Shown: positions 48,001 through 60,585 of the stretch, in pieces
How positions within the stretch are numbered: the first letter of the stretch is position 1
Layout of the letters: each line of letters begins with the position of its first letter
NCBI GenBank assembly: GCA_013180625.2
Contig: SNVD02002680.1
Location: 1-64,000 of the forward strand
Source of the DNA: Boswellia sacra
Taxonomy: Eukaryota; Streptophyta; Magnoliopsida; Sapindales; Burseraceae
DNA: 64,000 nt
Reading direction: 5' to 3'
The notes under the pieces: generated by a model
What the model was told of the DNA's origin: nothing
Databases searched by the model: none
The model's input: only the letters and a program-made list of their open reading frames with translations
Translations under genes and position numbers: made by a program

Positions 48001-49600
48001 ATACAAAACAATTATACTTCAATGTATCAATAATTTATTTATTTTTTTATTATAGACATGCAATTTTGGTGTTAGACGACAAACTTGCTACCATATGCAT
48101 GAAAGTATATTGTACGAATGAGGCAGCTGGGGAGAATCAACCAAATGTCAACAGATAAAGAAAGTTATATGAACAGGGAGTGAGAGTGAAAGGAAAGGAG
48201 AGCACTGTGGAATTGAGTTTATAGAAGTAAATGAATTTCGTAACAAATATGGAAATGGACTTCAATACTGTTCGTCCAGTCATCATTGATGGGGGCACAA
48301 TGCACGCGGGGGCCCCGTGGTTTGTTGGCCGCATGAAAAAATTGTAAATAATGCTTATTCGCAAATGAATGTCGCTGCCAACCCCAATTTATATCATTCA
48401 ATATTACAATTAGCCTGCCATGCATGCATATTTAACGTTTTTGAATCTGAATATTTTTGAGAATATCACTAGCTCTATCTTTAAATTTGTGACAGCTTCT
48501 TGCTTGTCTCAAATCAGCTTCTTTGACATAATCATTCTTGTTTGTAGGCTTCTTCTCTATCATCATTTAAGGATTTTGAAATTATCATATTTTTCCCTTG
48601 GATAACGAATCTCTCCTAAGTTAAATTTTATCGTATATTTTGAGAAGACGATGATACATAGTTTTGTACGTTTATAAATGGTAATTTTTGGCATAAAACG
48701 CGAACACGACTTCACACTAGATGGGTATAATCGGGGTTGAGTTTTGTGATATATAATTAATTTATCCATACATAAATCTTGACTACTTACTTACACAACT
48801 GATTTAGTAATAAGGAAAAAACTATCCAAGACCAACATGTTATTATTTCTAATGTATATAATATTTAAAGTGTAATGATATTATGATGTAATTGTTATTA
48901 TTTTGTAAATATTACCATGTTTTTAATCCGTGATGACTTTTCTACAATCATTTAAAAATTGGATAACAACAATGATCATGGATTTGTGAAGATGCCAGCT
49001 AAAGTGGATAGATTCATTATTGAACTTAATTGAGGCACAGGTCAAATGTCGTCCGCTTATTGTTAGTACGTTGCAGGAAAAAATTTGGCTATATATCTAA
49101 GCATCCATTAGTAGCCATGGAACGATATAAACTAAAAGTTTAGAAGGCTCGCGTTTATTAATTTGGTGTGACGATAATAGAATATTAGACCGAAAAGTGG
49201 AAATGCCAAAGTAAGCTCACCAAATGAAGGAGAATTTTTTGGAGTAGCACAATCAATACACTGCTCAATCACAAGCGGTGATAAATACAAAAAATATAAA
49301 AGGTAATGGGAGTAGGTTCATTGGGCCTAAATCCATTACGCTATCGAAAAAGGATAAGTTGGTTCACATTTCCCTGGATTATGTGCACATTGCCTTAATT
49401 TGTCCTAACAGGCTTTTAAAATCTGGGTGGTGCCATGCAATCTGACTTTTGAAAAGCTCAAGGCACCACATTAAATGAAGTTGTGACTATGCGTGTAGGC
49501 GGGAAGATGTTGGGGCGCCTATAGTTGTTGAGGATCTACATTGGGGATTGTAGACAAAACCCTTGGAACTAACATGAGATAGAAAACTTGTTCACACCTG
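45014..49600. other. Mutator-like region, unrecognised
   Basis: Contains the second copy of the duplicated segment (46490-47900) and several short frames without domains. A G/C-rich phrase gcacgcgggggccccgtgg at about 48302 stands out from the AT-rich surroundings but has no partner that I found. Confidence 0.4.
46490..47900 (-). repeat. duplicated segment of the Mutator-like region (copy 2)
   Basis: Counterpart of 42100-43270. The minus strand near 47790-47830 reads LDNTTGDLIGWTDDTMYEVF, in a part comparable to VQLEPRCLSECGW of copy 1. Divergence is high. Confidence 0.45.
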
Positions 49601-50599
49601 TACAAATTAGTGTTTTGCAGCCGATGAACCATCTCCGTGCTCTGTTCGTGAATTAGGAGAAGAAGACGAAATCCAAAGGCTGGCAGGTGAGTTCAAATTT
49701 GTAATCCGGTACAGAGTATTGGCAAATTTCTATTTTTTTCATATTTATCAAGCGGGCATGAATATTGGTGTAAAATTAGGGTTCGGACTGTTGGGGTCAA
49801 CTTCAAATTGTAAAATACGGCCATGCTTTATTCTGATTACCGGGTGGCATAGAAAATGTATTAAAATTACAACATTAGTCAAATTACGGATTGCACGGTC
49901 TGTAAAGCAGATCCTTGTCATCGTTTAATGAGTAAGGAGTAATGGGCATAGGATATTTAATACATTTAAATATCGTCCATGAATTAGCATATTTGTACGC
50001 ATATGGTTAACGTCAAATGGGCTTCTAAAGACTAATGGGATGCTGAACCCTTACCAGTCATAGGTCAGATGGCGAGACGAAGGCAAACCATGGTATTCAC
50101 GAGGGTGACATGATGGCGCAGTCTGAAGGACATAAAGAAAAAGTTGGCCATAAGGAAATACAATGCTCCAGGTGGATAAATTTTTGGTATGTCCAGTCTA
50201 CGGTGTTTTGTGAACATGGAATATGTTTTTTGTGTTAAACATAACTCCTGATACCACTGTTCTTCGTTTATACCATACGCTCTGTTATTCTAGTGGAAAC
50301 ATGATCTAATTTAGATAAACAGTTATGAAAAATAAACTAATGTGGACATCCCAATAGCAGTAGGGAGCAGTTGGTGGTAATGCGAGAGAACAATAGTTTT
50401 GACAAATGCGATCGCCATGTGGGAATTTATAATAGTGTGACGTTGATATATGCACTTTAATTGCAGTAAATTTGTAAACCGTAAGCCTACTTCATATTGG
50501 ATAAATGTGGAATTCAGGTAATGCAAACAATGAGGGATAAATGGGCGTCCCTTACAACCAGCAAGAAGGCAAGTTATGCATCATATTACTAGCCAGTAG

Positions 50600-53500
50600 T
50601 TGATGTAGACAAAGAGGGTCGCATTCCCAACAGCTGACAAAGTGGAAGGGTGGTTCGTTCATTGCAAACAAGGTGTAGTCCCCATCGTTTCAACCGATGC
50701 GTGGCAAAATTTTCCACAGCAAAAAAAGAAGCAGTGAAAATGATTGGATTTGGGCACCTGTTGCATATGAGACCATGTACGTTGAATCTACGGCTCTGTA
50801 AAATGTTGTTAGATGATTTTGATCCGAAGACGTGCCTGTTACAAGTGGACAGTGGATACATACTATTAAGTCCTAGCTTATTTTCAGAAACGATGGGAAT
50901 TGGAGATGGAGGGGTTCAAGTTTCGTTGGGAGGTAACGATTAAGCAATCGAGAAACTTGTACATAAATTCTGCAAAAGGGGGAGGGGACTTCCCATCTAT
51001 GAAATAGAGCAACTGCTGGCCAGTGTGAAGGAACGGGGAGAGGACTTCAAGGTGGCCTTCACATTGTATGCACTGGCCACCGACTTATGCCCGACATCAG
51101 GCCTAGTAGTGGACCCTATTTATTTCCATGCGGTTAATGATACACGGAGGATAAAAGAGTGTAACTAGGCAACTTTTTGCTTTGGAAAGTTTGTAGATGG
51201 AGTAACAGAGTTCAAGAGCGGTAAATGTGGATATTGGGCTGGGTGTGTACTATTCTTGGAGGTATGTTCAACATTTCAAACTTTATTTTGGAGTATTTCA
51301 TAGCTTAGCTTTCCGTTATTATACTTGATGCACTAACAAAAAATATACATTTTGCAGCTAGTCTTCTTAGCAAAGGTAGGAAGGAAAATGCGAAAGGGTG
51401 GGATGAGGATGGAACCTGTCATATCATGGACAGGGAAGGACCTTACCAGAGCAATATTGAGACATATGCGGCGCAGATCAAATGAGGTACATGTTACAAT
51501 CGAGAGTTAACTATTTCAAAATAGCCCAAATGGAATATAAGCCAAAAGATAATAAGTGGGGAAAAAATTGAATGATAGTTCACGTGTACAGGCATTGAGA
51601 TCCACATGTTGCATGTTACGAGATATGAGATGCAAGATGATGGCAGAGTACATTGAAGTAAAGTTGTAACTAACATTTTTGTATTGGAATATGTAGTATT
51701 ACTAAGCAGTTATTACTGTTAACTACAGGGACAGCGGGTTGCCAAAGGGTCTACAAAGGAGGGGGAGGAAGTTGACAGAATCAGTGCACAAATTAATGTT
51801 GTGCACTTGGAAGTTGAAAATCACGTCAGGAAAATGGAGTTCATGATGCAAGCAACGGCGGACCGAGATAGGAGATGGGAGGAAATTATTAAATCAACTC
51901 ACGATGCTATGAATGAGTTGCGTAATCTGTTGTCAAACACTCTGATGGAGTACAAGAGATCGCCATATGTTTTGGAGGGCACGAGGAGAGGATCGAGAAA
52001 TGTAGAGGTAACGCAAACTCAGCAGAAGTCAGGAAAACATTTGGGAGGAGAAACGGTGGGCAAGGCCGTTGAAGAGGCTGATGTCAAATCAAAGAGTAAA
52101 GTCGAACCTGTGGAGAAGGCCGAGAAGAAATTTAGTGTACCCGAACCCAACAATCATGCAGAAGCAAAGACACATAGGGCTGAAATGGATAATGATATGG
52201 GCAAAGCCAATATCGGAGCCACCACTGAAGTTAATGCTTTACAAGTTAAAGATGCTGTTGCAAAAACATGTCATTATGACAGCTCAATTCCAATGGACAT
52301 TGTGGTAAGGGAAAAGATGTCGACAGACAATAGCAACTACACTTATTATGTACTATCCAAGGGCAACATAAGTGAAGATAAAAAAAATTTTAATAAGTCC
52401 AGCCAATGATGAAGTAGGGACTCTATCTGGGGATGAATTGGCAGCACATACTGTAGCCGAAACAAACTGTGATCGCATAGGGGCTGAGCGTAGTTGGGAC
52501 TTAAATTGGCCAGGTTATGGTAGTGCAGAGGTATCAAGAGGCAAACAACAACAAGTTGACGGGCAGGACACGTATGAGAAAGGTGCGATGGATGTGGAAT
52601 ATGCAGTGGAGCAGGATGAAAATTTCGAAGGCAATGGGACAAAGAATGGTGAAAATACTATTAATCAAAAACCGCAACAGGCAAAAATTGACAAATGTAA
52701 CAAACCAGAACGGACTGAAAAGCCCAACTGCAACCGAATACCTAAATCTGTAAGTATATTTGAAAATTCATAGTATGCAATAATTATTAACAAATACTCA
52801 GTAAATGTTGCCCATCCGGTGATGGCATAAATATGGAGTGAAACATACTTGGTAACACATATTTTGTATTGCGTATTTTATTTCAAGGCAAAAGCAAGGG
52901 GAAGACAGTAACTTTTGCCAAAAAAGGCACAAAAAAAAGCTGACGAACAAGCGTTTCTTTCATAGATCAAGCCCGTAGGTGAAGACTGCCAGTAGAGGCA
53001 AGTGGGGGTATTGGCAAGACCGTACATCATTTCTAAATGAGTCACAGAGGAGTAGCTTATGTTAATTGAGTATGTGATGAACACAACGAGTGAGGTATCG
53101 TGAGTATTTGTTAATGGATGATAGACATTGTTTTAAATGCAACATTGAGGAAGTAAAGAAATAGATTGTTATTGTTGTAGGGAGATTCTAGTGACATACA
53201 AGTTAAATCATGCCACACGATTCAACTTGCAGACGTTATGGCCAGAGACATGGGTCGACAACATGGTAGGCATAAAGTAAACCTGCACATGTTTTGCAGT
53301 CCATGTAGCCATAAAGAGTAATTGATATTCATTACTAACCATTGCACAAAATTTAGGTAGTGCCAAGGGTGTCAAGGGTTTAGAAATATTATATTAATTT
53401 ATAAATGTTGTATATGACTGCAGACAATAGATCTTTATGCAAAGCTGACGACACAGGAACATATGAGGGAGCAAACAGATGGACAGACATCATGGTATCT

Positions 53501-54812
53501 TCCACTTGCATTTTTTGTAAGTTTTGCATACATAATTATGTAATTTGCTTGCTCGCATGTCATTAGGATATAGGGCAAATTAAGGTTTCTGATTAGAGGT
53601 ACTGTCTTGATGAAGGAAGCGGTTAGAGGGGCTGTACAATTGACAAAAGCAGGATTGGAGATGGCAAGCCATTATAGAAGGAACTATATGCAGAATCTAA
53701 GGGATTGTACAGAGGTAGTATTAATTACCTTATTGGAGCTAACTATGAAATGTGGTTTTATTATGAAAATGTCGATGTTTTAATGGCCAACGTCCCCGAA
53801 CGAGCTATACCTTTGCAGATCTACAATAGTCATATATAAAACCTATGTGACGGTCAAAAGCTGTGGGTGTTGGATACCCTATATACTGCATAGCAGATAT
53901 GGAGATGTAAAAGGCAAATGAGTTAAAAAAAAAAAATGCATAGTTACTGTTTCCTCCCATTAGGTGCAATGACATACATGGTTACTGGTTTTGGTATTAA
54001 TTGTATTAATGTATGAATTTAAAAAACGTAGATAAAATGCTTGGTTTGCAAATAATATTCTGGGAAGTGCAGATAATATGAAATGTGTATTGGATGATAT
54101 TTAAAAGAACGGCAACGCAGAACAGTGGAATGTAGCTAATCCAGCTATGTTTTGTGTAGATATTTGTGATGATGTTTGATGGGCAGGTGCATTGGTTTGC
54201 CATGAAAGTAGATTTATTAAGTAAGACAGCAGAGATTTAGGACTCATTTTGATCGGCAAGACACCAAAGGAAGATTGAAGTAATGGGCGCGAGAATTGTA
54301 CGTATTATTTGCAATAAAATTTATGTCTTCTTCTGAAGTAGGACCACACTAAAGTTGTTATAATTTAATGCGAATTACATTGACTTCATTTCTATAGTTG
54401 CAAGCATTGGACATATTACTGGCCGATGAGGTACAAAAAGTTGGTAGTGGGAGTTTACGCTTCTCTAGTTTTCCAGTTTCGACAAATGAAAAAATACCCC
54501 AGCAACAGAATGCCTACGACTGTGGTGTATACGTATTGAAGTTCATGGACACTAGATTTTCGCTTCATCCCCCTCCGATTGTGGTAATTCCTGCAACGTA
54601 AGGGAAGTTGTTTCATGTTATTTATAACAATATATTGCACGGTGGAATAAATTAATGCTTTTTCGCTGCAGGATCATTCTGATGCAGCACGTATGAAGAT
54701 ACTACTGAAATTGTTAGCGTTCCCTATGAACAATTTGCGAGAGCATGTTTTAAACAGGGCTAAATATGAATTCAAAGCTATGTGTTTGTATGATGGGCAA
54801 CAGAGACACTAA
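50600..54812 (+). pseudogene. multi-exon Ulp1-type (C48 protease) MULE gene (copy B)
   Basis: Plausible exons are about 50620-51261, 51358-51486, 51729-52749, 53181-53265, 53424-53494, about 53597-53714, about 54150-54297, 54398-54583 and 54672-54812, most with GT/AG signals. Exon 1 has EAVKMIGFGHLLHM and MGIGDGGVQVSLGG, as in copy A, with stops at 50941 and near 51166. Exon 3 is polar and coiled-coil-like, broken by a frame change in an A run near 52380. The protease exons keep all catalytic positions of Ulp1-like C48 peptidases: His in VHWFAMKVD, Asp in DSF just after a TAG, Gln in PQQQN and Cys in YDCGVYVLKF. The last exon ends DGQQRH and a stop. Ulp1 enzymes remove SUMO-like modifiers; the role in transposons is unknown. 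An upstream exon may lie near 49618-49686. Confidence 0.8.
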
Positions 54813-57561
54813 GTGAACCAGGTAAGTAACACATTTAATAAACGAAGAATAGGTATCACTGAAAAGATATCAACATTATGGCAGACAAAATTGTAAGGAA
54901 ATTAATTATTACTCTTACGAACATATGAGTTGGCTGATGTATTGAATGGGAAGCAGGCTCGGACGGGCAAGTTTTGTTTTTTGGACAAATTTTGGGGCTC
55001 TATGCTATTCACACTACCTACCGAAGTAAATCATGCAACTAAATTATGAAAGAGGTAACTATAGGGAAGGTGGTCTGCATCCTTATGCTCGTTGATGAAT
55101 GGTCCAACGGAGGAGGTGAACGCCCAACACACAAAGTCTCAATAGGGCTCAGTACAACTAAGACACCGATTGGTAGGGGAGTGATTTGGTGTGAAAAAAG
55201 GACACTGGCGGTTGCTTCTAATTGCTGGTGATTTTTGTTTCAATGTTGGATTGTTAACATTTTGGGGATAATTGAGTGCAAAGGTCGGATTCAAATTTGA
55301 CTATGCACTTCATTTATGTAACTGCATGATTTTGGGTTGTGAATATAAGTAACTCTCCACAGACAAGGAGCTTGAATATGCATAATGTGTATCTTGCCCT
55401 TAACATATTGCCTAACATTAGTTGATGTATTATTTTTAGCATTAAGGAATAGATATGGCAAGTCCCGAGCCAACGTAGGTGTGTTAACAGCCAAACTTGT
55501 AATGTATACAAAGAAATAGAGGTGACAAGTAGTTGCTTTTACATGGATATTTGAATGTGAACTTCATGTATGGCTACTAGCCACGTCCAATTTAACTTAC
55601 CACTTTGCAGTCTCTATTAAAATGTAAGGTTTTGGCGTGTACAATCTCAACAAAAATAAGAAAGGGTTTCAAAACTCATTTATCTCGAACGGCAAAGAAA
55701 AAATGCCTTCACAATTGGTTGGTTTTATGTGGGCTACGTCGTTACTGTAGCATGCACATGACTCAGATAGCTATAAACAATAATGGTTTTACAAATATTG
55801 ATTTGGGAGTAATCCTTTGACCTTTAGCTAGGATCCGAAGGCTGTGATATAGCATTAAAAGTCCATGAACTTTTTACTAATCCTCACACATTACACAAAA
55901 TAACAACAACTACAACAATAATAATAAAATCGACCTAAACGCTTTTAATAATTATTAACTTCATCATTAATGTGGTAACTTTAACACACAGAACAAGAAC
56001 CAAAGGGTCCTGAAACAACCCTATAAATGCAAGCATTAATAGGATACATATTAATCCAATAAATAGGGGGAAAATTTTACAATACATCATATAATTTAAT
56101 AGAGGCCAAAGAATAAAGCAAGATCATAAGTTTAGAACCACAACAGGAGACTCGACATTAACATATGTTTACACGGAGGACTGAATATTTTAAAAAATAA
56201 ATATATCAAAAAGGTCTTCACCAATCTGAGAAGCACTACATATGTATGAAACATAATTTTCCATGAGCAAGGTCCTCAAAAACTAAGAAATCACCGCCAA
56301 CGGCAATCGATCGCTGTTGACGACATATCTACTTATCGACACTATTGCTATCGTCACTACTGACGACTTCCCCCATCTCGACACGTGCTTGACGATCAAC
56401 TTGACGCTGAAGACAAGAGATTAGATGGTTATGACGATGTTATGCAATTAGGAGTTGCTGATGGAGACGTTGGCATCTTCGGTCATGCCTCATTTGACGT
56501 TGTAGACATTGTTCAACAGGCCCTTTTGAAGTGAAAGATAACTGTGTGTTCATTATGTAGCTCAAAGAAAGCCAAGAGGTCTTCCACATCGAAATCAGAC
56601 TCAAGGAACATCGTTTTGTCATTCCAAGAAAATCAAACCCACAGTTTCAATTCCCTATGATCGTTGATGTGCAATGAAGGAATCCTTCTACGAATGGCCA
56701 ACACAATTTGCGCTAAACACACCATGTCACGCTCCACTCGGAGGAAAGGAAAATAACCACAGCCCCGCACATGAATTTCAAGCTGGAACATTGCCATCGG
56801 GATTGTTGGAGCATTAGATTGGTAAACTGCATAATTGTTGGACAAAGCACAGCAAACTTGAAAACAAAGTCAACGAATATAGTGTATTTGCAACATGCCG
56901 TTTACCTATAAATTTTGTTCCCATAACAAAAACAAAAAATTACATAAGTTTATCACACTGAATATCATATTACAGACGGAAAAATCGAAATATGAAGATG
57001 ATACAAATACAAGCAGGGCTTGTTTACACATAACAACATACAGGAATCAAAAATTGGCTTTCATGGAAGCCTAGTGCATCACTAGTCTGACATCATGTCC
57101 CTGTAACTCACTTAACTTTCGTGTCATTTAGTAAGTCGGAGTGTAGAATAGATTCTCTATGATATATGTCTTACTCAATGCATTCATTGTCAAAAGCTAA
57201 GAGGTTGAATAAAATGTGCAACTTACAAACTCTAGAGGAGAAGCACTCGTCCAAAGCAATGCGAATTGGACTACTCGTGTAACGTTCCTATTTGCGGCAT
57301 TGACTCTAATTTATATGTTCAATTGTACTACCACAAATAACTGCTAAATAAATACTACAAGCTTCGATAAGGGTGAGGGAATGCAAGGAGTTATCAGCAC
57401 GTAATCAAAGTTAATTGATTACGTGAGTAAACAAAAGGGCATATACAGACTCCCGTAACCACTCTTTCATATCTATTTATGTACCTAGGTGTCCTTTTGT
57501 ATGCAGCTTTCACTGCATCCCTCAATTTAATACGATTGAAGTAAACATTCATTGCATCCCT
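54813..57561. other. right flank of the Mutator-like region, nothing recognised
   Basis: No domain was found on either strand, although the composition is close to that of the transposon genes. Near 57485-57575 the phrase ttcayTGCATCCCTC.atttaa occurs twice about 48 bp apart, next to the RdRp fragment. The terminal inverted repeat of the Mutator-like element would be expected in this area, but I could not pair one. Confidence 0.4.
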
Positions 57562-58080
57562 CTATTTAAAGTAGTGACAGAGAGAAAACAAAGGACAAGA
57601 CGAGAGATAGCCCAACGACTGCCCACTATTAAAGCAGACAGTCTTGGTTCCCTTTCTTGAGTCACTAGGAGCCTGAAACATATTTCTACCAAGCCTACTA
57701 AAGACCCGAGCTAAAGAGACTTCGTGACCGAACAAGCTCTTAACCACCGTATCCTAAAATGGCAGCGGAAACTTATTGGTCGCCGCCGACAAATCAAAAG
57801 AGAAAAGGTGGTCTAACCAGGATAACCGGGCAAGGCAAGCGCTTTGATTAAATGTCCCATCACATCTATGGGCATTCGTCATAGAACCTCCATACACCAG
57901 TCATGAGCCGGCCTTATTAGAGCCTGTTTAAAGTTTAAAGGCATTCGGTATAGCGAAGATACGAAGTTTACCTGCTTCCTCCTGCTTGAAGCCTAACCGT
58001 CCTAGGGAGAACTGATTCCTATTCAAGATCACTGCAGTTCCTTTTCGGGCAGCTGTTGGACGGACGGTCGCCTATAGGTG
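57562..58080 (-). pseudogene. mitovirus-like RNA-dependent RNA polymerase fragment (endogenous)
   Basis: The minus strand shows conserved stretches in polymerase order: GRLGFKQEEAGKLRIFAIPN (58008-57949), GTFNQS near 57860, FDLSAATNKFP (motif A type with its Asp), LFGHEVSLARVFSRLGRN, and GQSLGYLSS (motif B type) near 57620. Mitovirus RdRps carry these blocks. Breaks: a TAA near 57930, a middle portion in another frame between about 57930 and 57865, a TGA at 57901-57903, a TAG at 57754-57756, and a stop at 57562-57564. Similarity ends just past motif B, so the GDD motif C is absent and the fragment cannot replicate anything. Endogenous mitovirus sequences are common in plant mitochondrial DNA and in nuclear copies of it. 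Base composition is more GC-rich than the neighbours. Confidence 0.85.
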
Positions 58081-58450
58081 GTAGGGTAGGGTGGGTGGGT
58101 TCGGGCGAGGCTGCTCATTGCGTGAATCAGGAGCCAGTTATCCCTCATCTTCACCTTCCTTTACTTATCCCTGAGCTTCACCCTCCTTTACTAGCCGTGC
58201 CCACCCTCGCGACCTACGACGAGAGAATGGCTTCTCCCACTTTCGATTTGCGTCACTGGGAAGCCCTTGAAAACGGGCTTCCCCCGAAGGAACCCGCACC
58301 AATCATCCAACTGGTGATTCTGGTGCTAGACCAACCTCTGATCTCGGAGAACACTCGTAGGCACGACCTCCAATGTCAAAGCTCTGACATAACTCCATGG
58401 CAAGTCCCAAGCAAACATCCATATCAAACCTTGACAATCATGTGATCTTC
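58081..58450. other. GC-richer segment beside the RdRp fragment, possibly of organelle origin
   Basis: This part keeps the higher GC of the RdRp fragment and includes a diverged 26 bp tandem repeat (tccctcatcttcaccttcc / tccctgagcttcaccctcc) at about 58140-58192. A plus-strand frame of 129 residues at 58056-58445 has no domain I know. It may be more of the same transferred mitochondrial sequence, but no mitochondrial gene was recognised. Confidence 0.4.
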
Positions 58451-59719
58451 AAATATAAATACAAACCCATTACAAATTCCCGACTATGCAAGCGATATGG
58501 ACGACTGTCTGAGAGGGGTGATTGCGTTGCTTTTCATTTAACCTTGAATTATAAAGAAAATGTTGCTGTTCTCTGGGTTTGGTGATGGCTTTCAAATTAC
58601 AATTCCATGGATGATAGGTCAAGCCATTTGTTTACCCCTTTTATTCCCCCAAATACGACTTTTATATAATTTAGATTGTATAGGGACAATCTTGGAAATA
58701 TAAATAGTATAATGGGCTTTCAAATTACTAATTTTACACTTAATTTGAAGTAAGTTACGACTATTATACCATCAAAAAACGAAATTGCAACCTCATTTAT
58801 GATTTTATAATATTATAGGTTTTGCCTGATAGTAGTATAACAGTTTTTTTTGTTTACGACTCCTTATTAGTGTTTACCAATTTTACACATTTATTTACGT
58901 GTTTTATTTCTAACCTGCGATTTTCTCACAACATTTCACAAGGTCATTTTTGGAATAATGAATAGTTTATTTGCATAGAAAATGAAGAACTAAACAGTGA
59001 CATGTTACGACTTCTTTTAGTCATTTACGTCTTATAAGAATTATTTGCAACATTTACACTCCCCTTTTTTAGTTTGTCAAATTTTATTTTTCATATTCTC
59101 GTAATGAACAGTGATTTTTCCCGATTTATCATGCATCTTTACGACTTATGCATATTACTTTACTCCTGTTGTTCGTAAAAAATGACTTTTGGACAAGTTT
59201 GTGTAGTGGTCAGTTTTTTAAAAATTTTAACAGTGTTTTAGGCTATCAAATGAAAAGGAAGATATGTGCATCTACACTTTTTTTAAATTGTAATACGACT
59301 TCTGCAATTTGTTTATCACATTTGCACAGAAATTTACCAATCAAGAAACTTTTATTTTTCGACAGCTGTTAATGAACAGTAATGTACAGTATTTCGACTG
59401 ACATATACATGGTTTTTACAACTTTTACTCCTTTTTTAATGGGTTTTATTTATAATTTACAATGTTTGCAAATTATATTGCCGGTTGTACATGGAATGAT
59501 GATTACAAATTTGGCCTACCACCATCTAATAACTACATTCAATTGTCATTCACGATTTTTTTATTAACATTGACAATTTTTACACATATGTTTACTGCTT
59601 TTACTCTTACTCTACGAATCTTCCTTTTCTTCGTTCTTACTAAATTCTTCCTTTTCTTCGTTCTTACTAAATTTTGGTACAAGTAAGTTTTATATTTTTT
59701 ATAAGTTACAATATTCTTA
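58451..59719. other. AT-rich intergenic DNA with recurrent TTTACGACT words
   Basis: No gene. Short words such as ttacgact and ttttacacattta recur many times between 58660 and 59440. A perfect 27 bp tandem duplication occupies 59620-59673. Confidence 0.55.
59620..59673. repeat. 27 bp perfect tandem duplication
   Basis: The unit cttccttttcttcgttctta plus ctaaatt occurs twice back to back. Confidence 0.9.
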
Positions 59720-60585
59720 TGACATAATAAGTTCTTCATTCTTTACTTTATATCTCTTAATTTTTGCCTTTCATTTTTTTTTTCACATGTAAATACTTAT
59801 TTAAAATTATCTTCAAATTATGACATAATAAGTTCTACATTCTACAATTTATATCTCTTAATTTAATTTAATTTTTTTCACTTCTATTAAAATATAAATA
59901 TTATTAATGATCTACAAATAATTCAATTATTTAAATAATTTTATTTTATTATTTCATTTTTTTCTTCCATATGTAAATACCTATGTAAAATTATCTTCAA
60001 ATTATGACATAAGAAGTTCTACATTCTACAATTTATATCTCTTAATTTAATTTTATTTTTTCACTTCTATTAAAATATAAATATTATTAATGATATACAA
60101 ATAATTCAATTATTTAAATAATTTTATTTTATTATTTCATTTTTTTCTTCCATATGTAAATACTTATGTAAAATTATCTTCAAATTATGACATAATAAGT
60201 TTTACATTCTACAATTTATATCTCTTAATTTTATTTTATTTTTTCACTTCTATTAAAATATAAATATTATTAATGATCTACAAATAATTCAATTATTTAA
60301 ATTATTTTATTTTATTATTTCATTTTCTTCTTCCATATGTAAATACTTATGTAAATTTATCTTCAAATTATGACATAATAAGTTCTACATTCTACAATTT
60401 ATATCTCTTAATTTAATTTTATTTTTTCACTCCTATTAAAATATAAATATTATTAATGATCTACAAATAATTCAATTATTTAAATAATTTTATTTTATTA
60501 TTTCATTTTTTTCTTCCATATATAAATACTTATGTAAAATTTTCTTAAAATTTTGACATAATAGGTTCTACATTCTACATTGTCC
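59720..60585. repeat. 183 bp AT-rich tandem array
   Basis: The marker tgacata.taagtt recurs at 59821, 60005, 60188, 60371 and 60554, spacings 184, 183, 183 and 183. Each unit contains tctacaatttatatctctta, a tttttcac block, aatattattaatga.ctac and cttccatatgtaaatac. A shortened first unit starts at 59720. Units look 95% or more identical, and the last one is more diverged. Period and AT content are satellite-like, but only about four full units exist. Confidence 0.93.

Larger units (their letters stand above)
32300..54812. mobile_element. large decayed Mutator-like element(s) of the Ulp1-carrying type
   Basis: Within 22.5 kb lie a FAR1-type MULE transposase, two genes with the N-terminal module of plant Ulp1 transposons, one with a C48 protease domain, and a spliced gene with an RNase H1/viroplasmin-type domain. 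Plant MULEs with both a MURA/FAR1 transposase and an Ulp1-like gene are known (CUMULE, Kaonashi). Two Ulp1-type genes and diverged duplicate segments (42.1-43.3 and 46.5-47.9 kb) suggest either two adjacent or nested elements or an internal duplication. The limits given are the outermost recognisable genes; true ends lie outside. Confidence 0.65.

Noticed and set aside
56395..56900. Minus-strand gene in the right flank of the Mutator-like region
   Set aside because: Frames are short and broken, and no conserved motif could be found.
58056..58445. 129-residue plus-strand frame beside the RdRp fragment
   Set aside because: No recognisable domain. It lies in the GC-richer block whose supported coding sense is the minus strand, so it is probably an antisense shadow.
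57562..58450. Direct claim of a mitochondrial DNA insertion (NUMT)
   Set aside because: I recognise no mitochondrial gene or intron next to the RdRp fragment; the route through mitochondria remains an inference.
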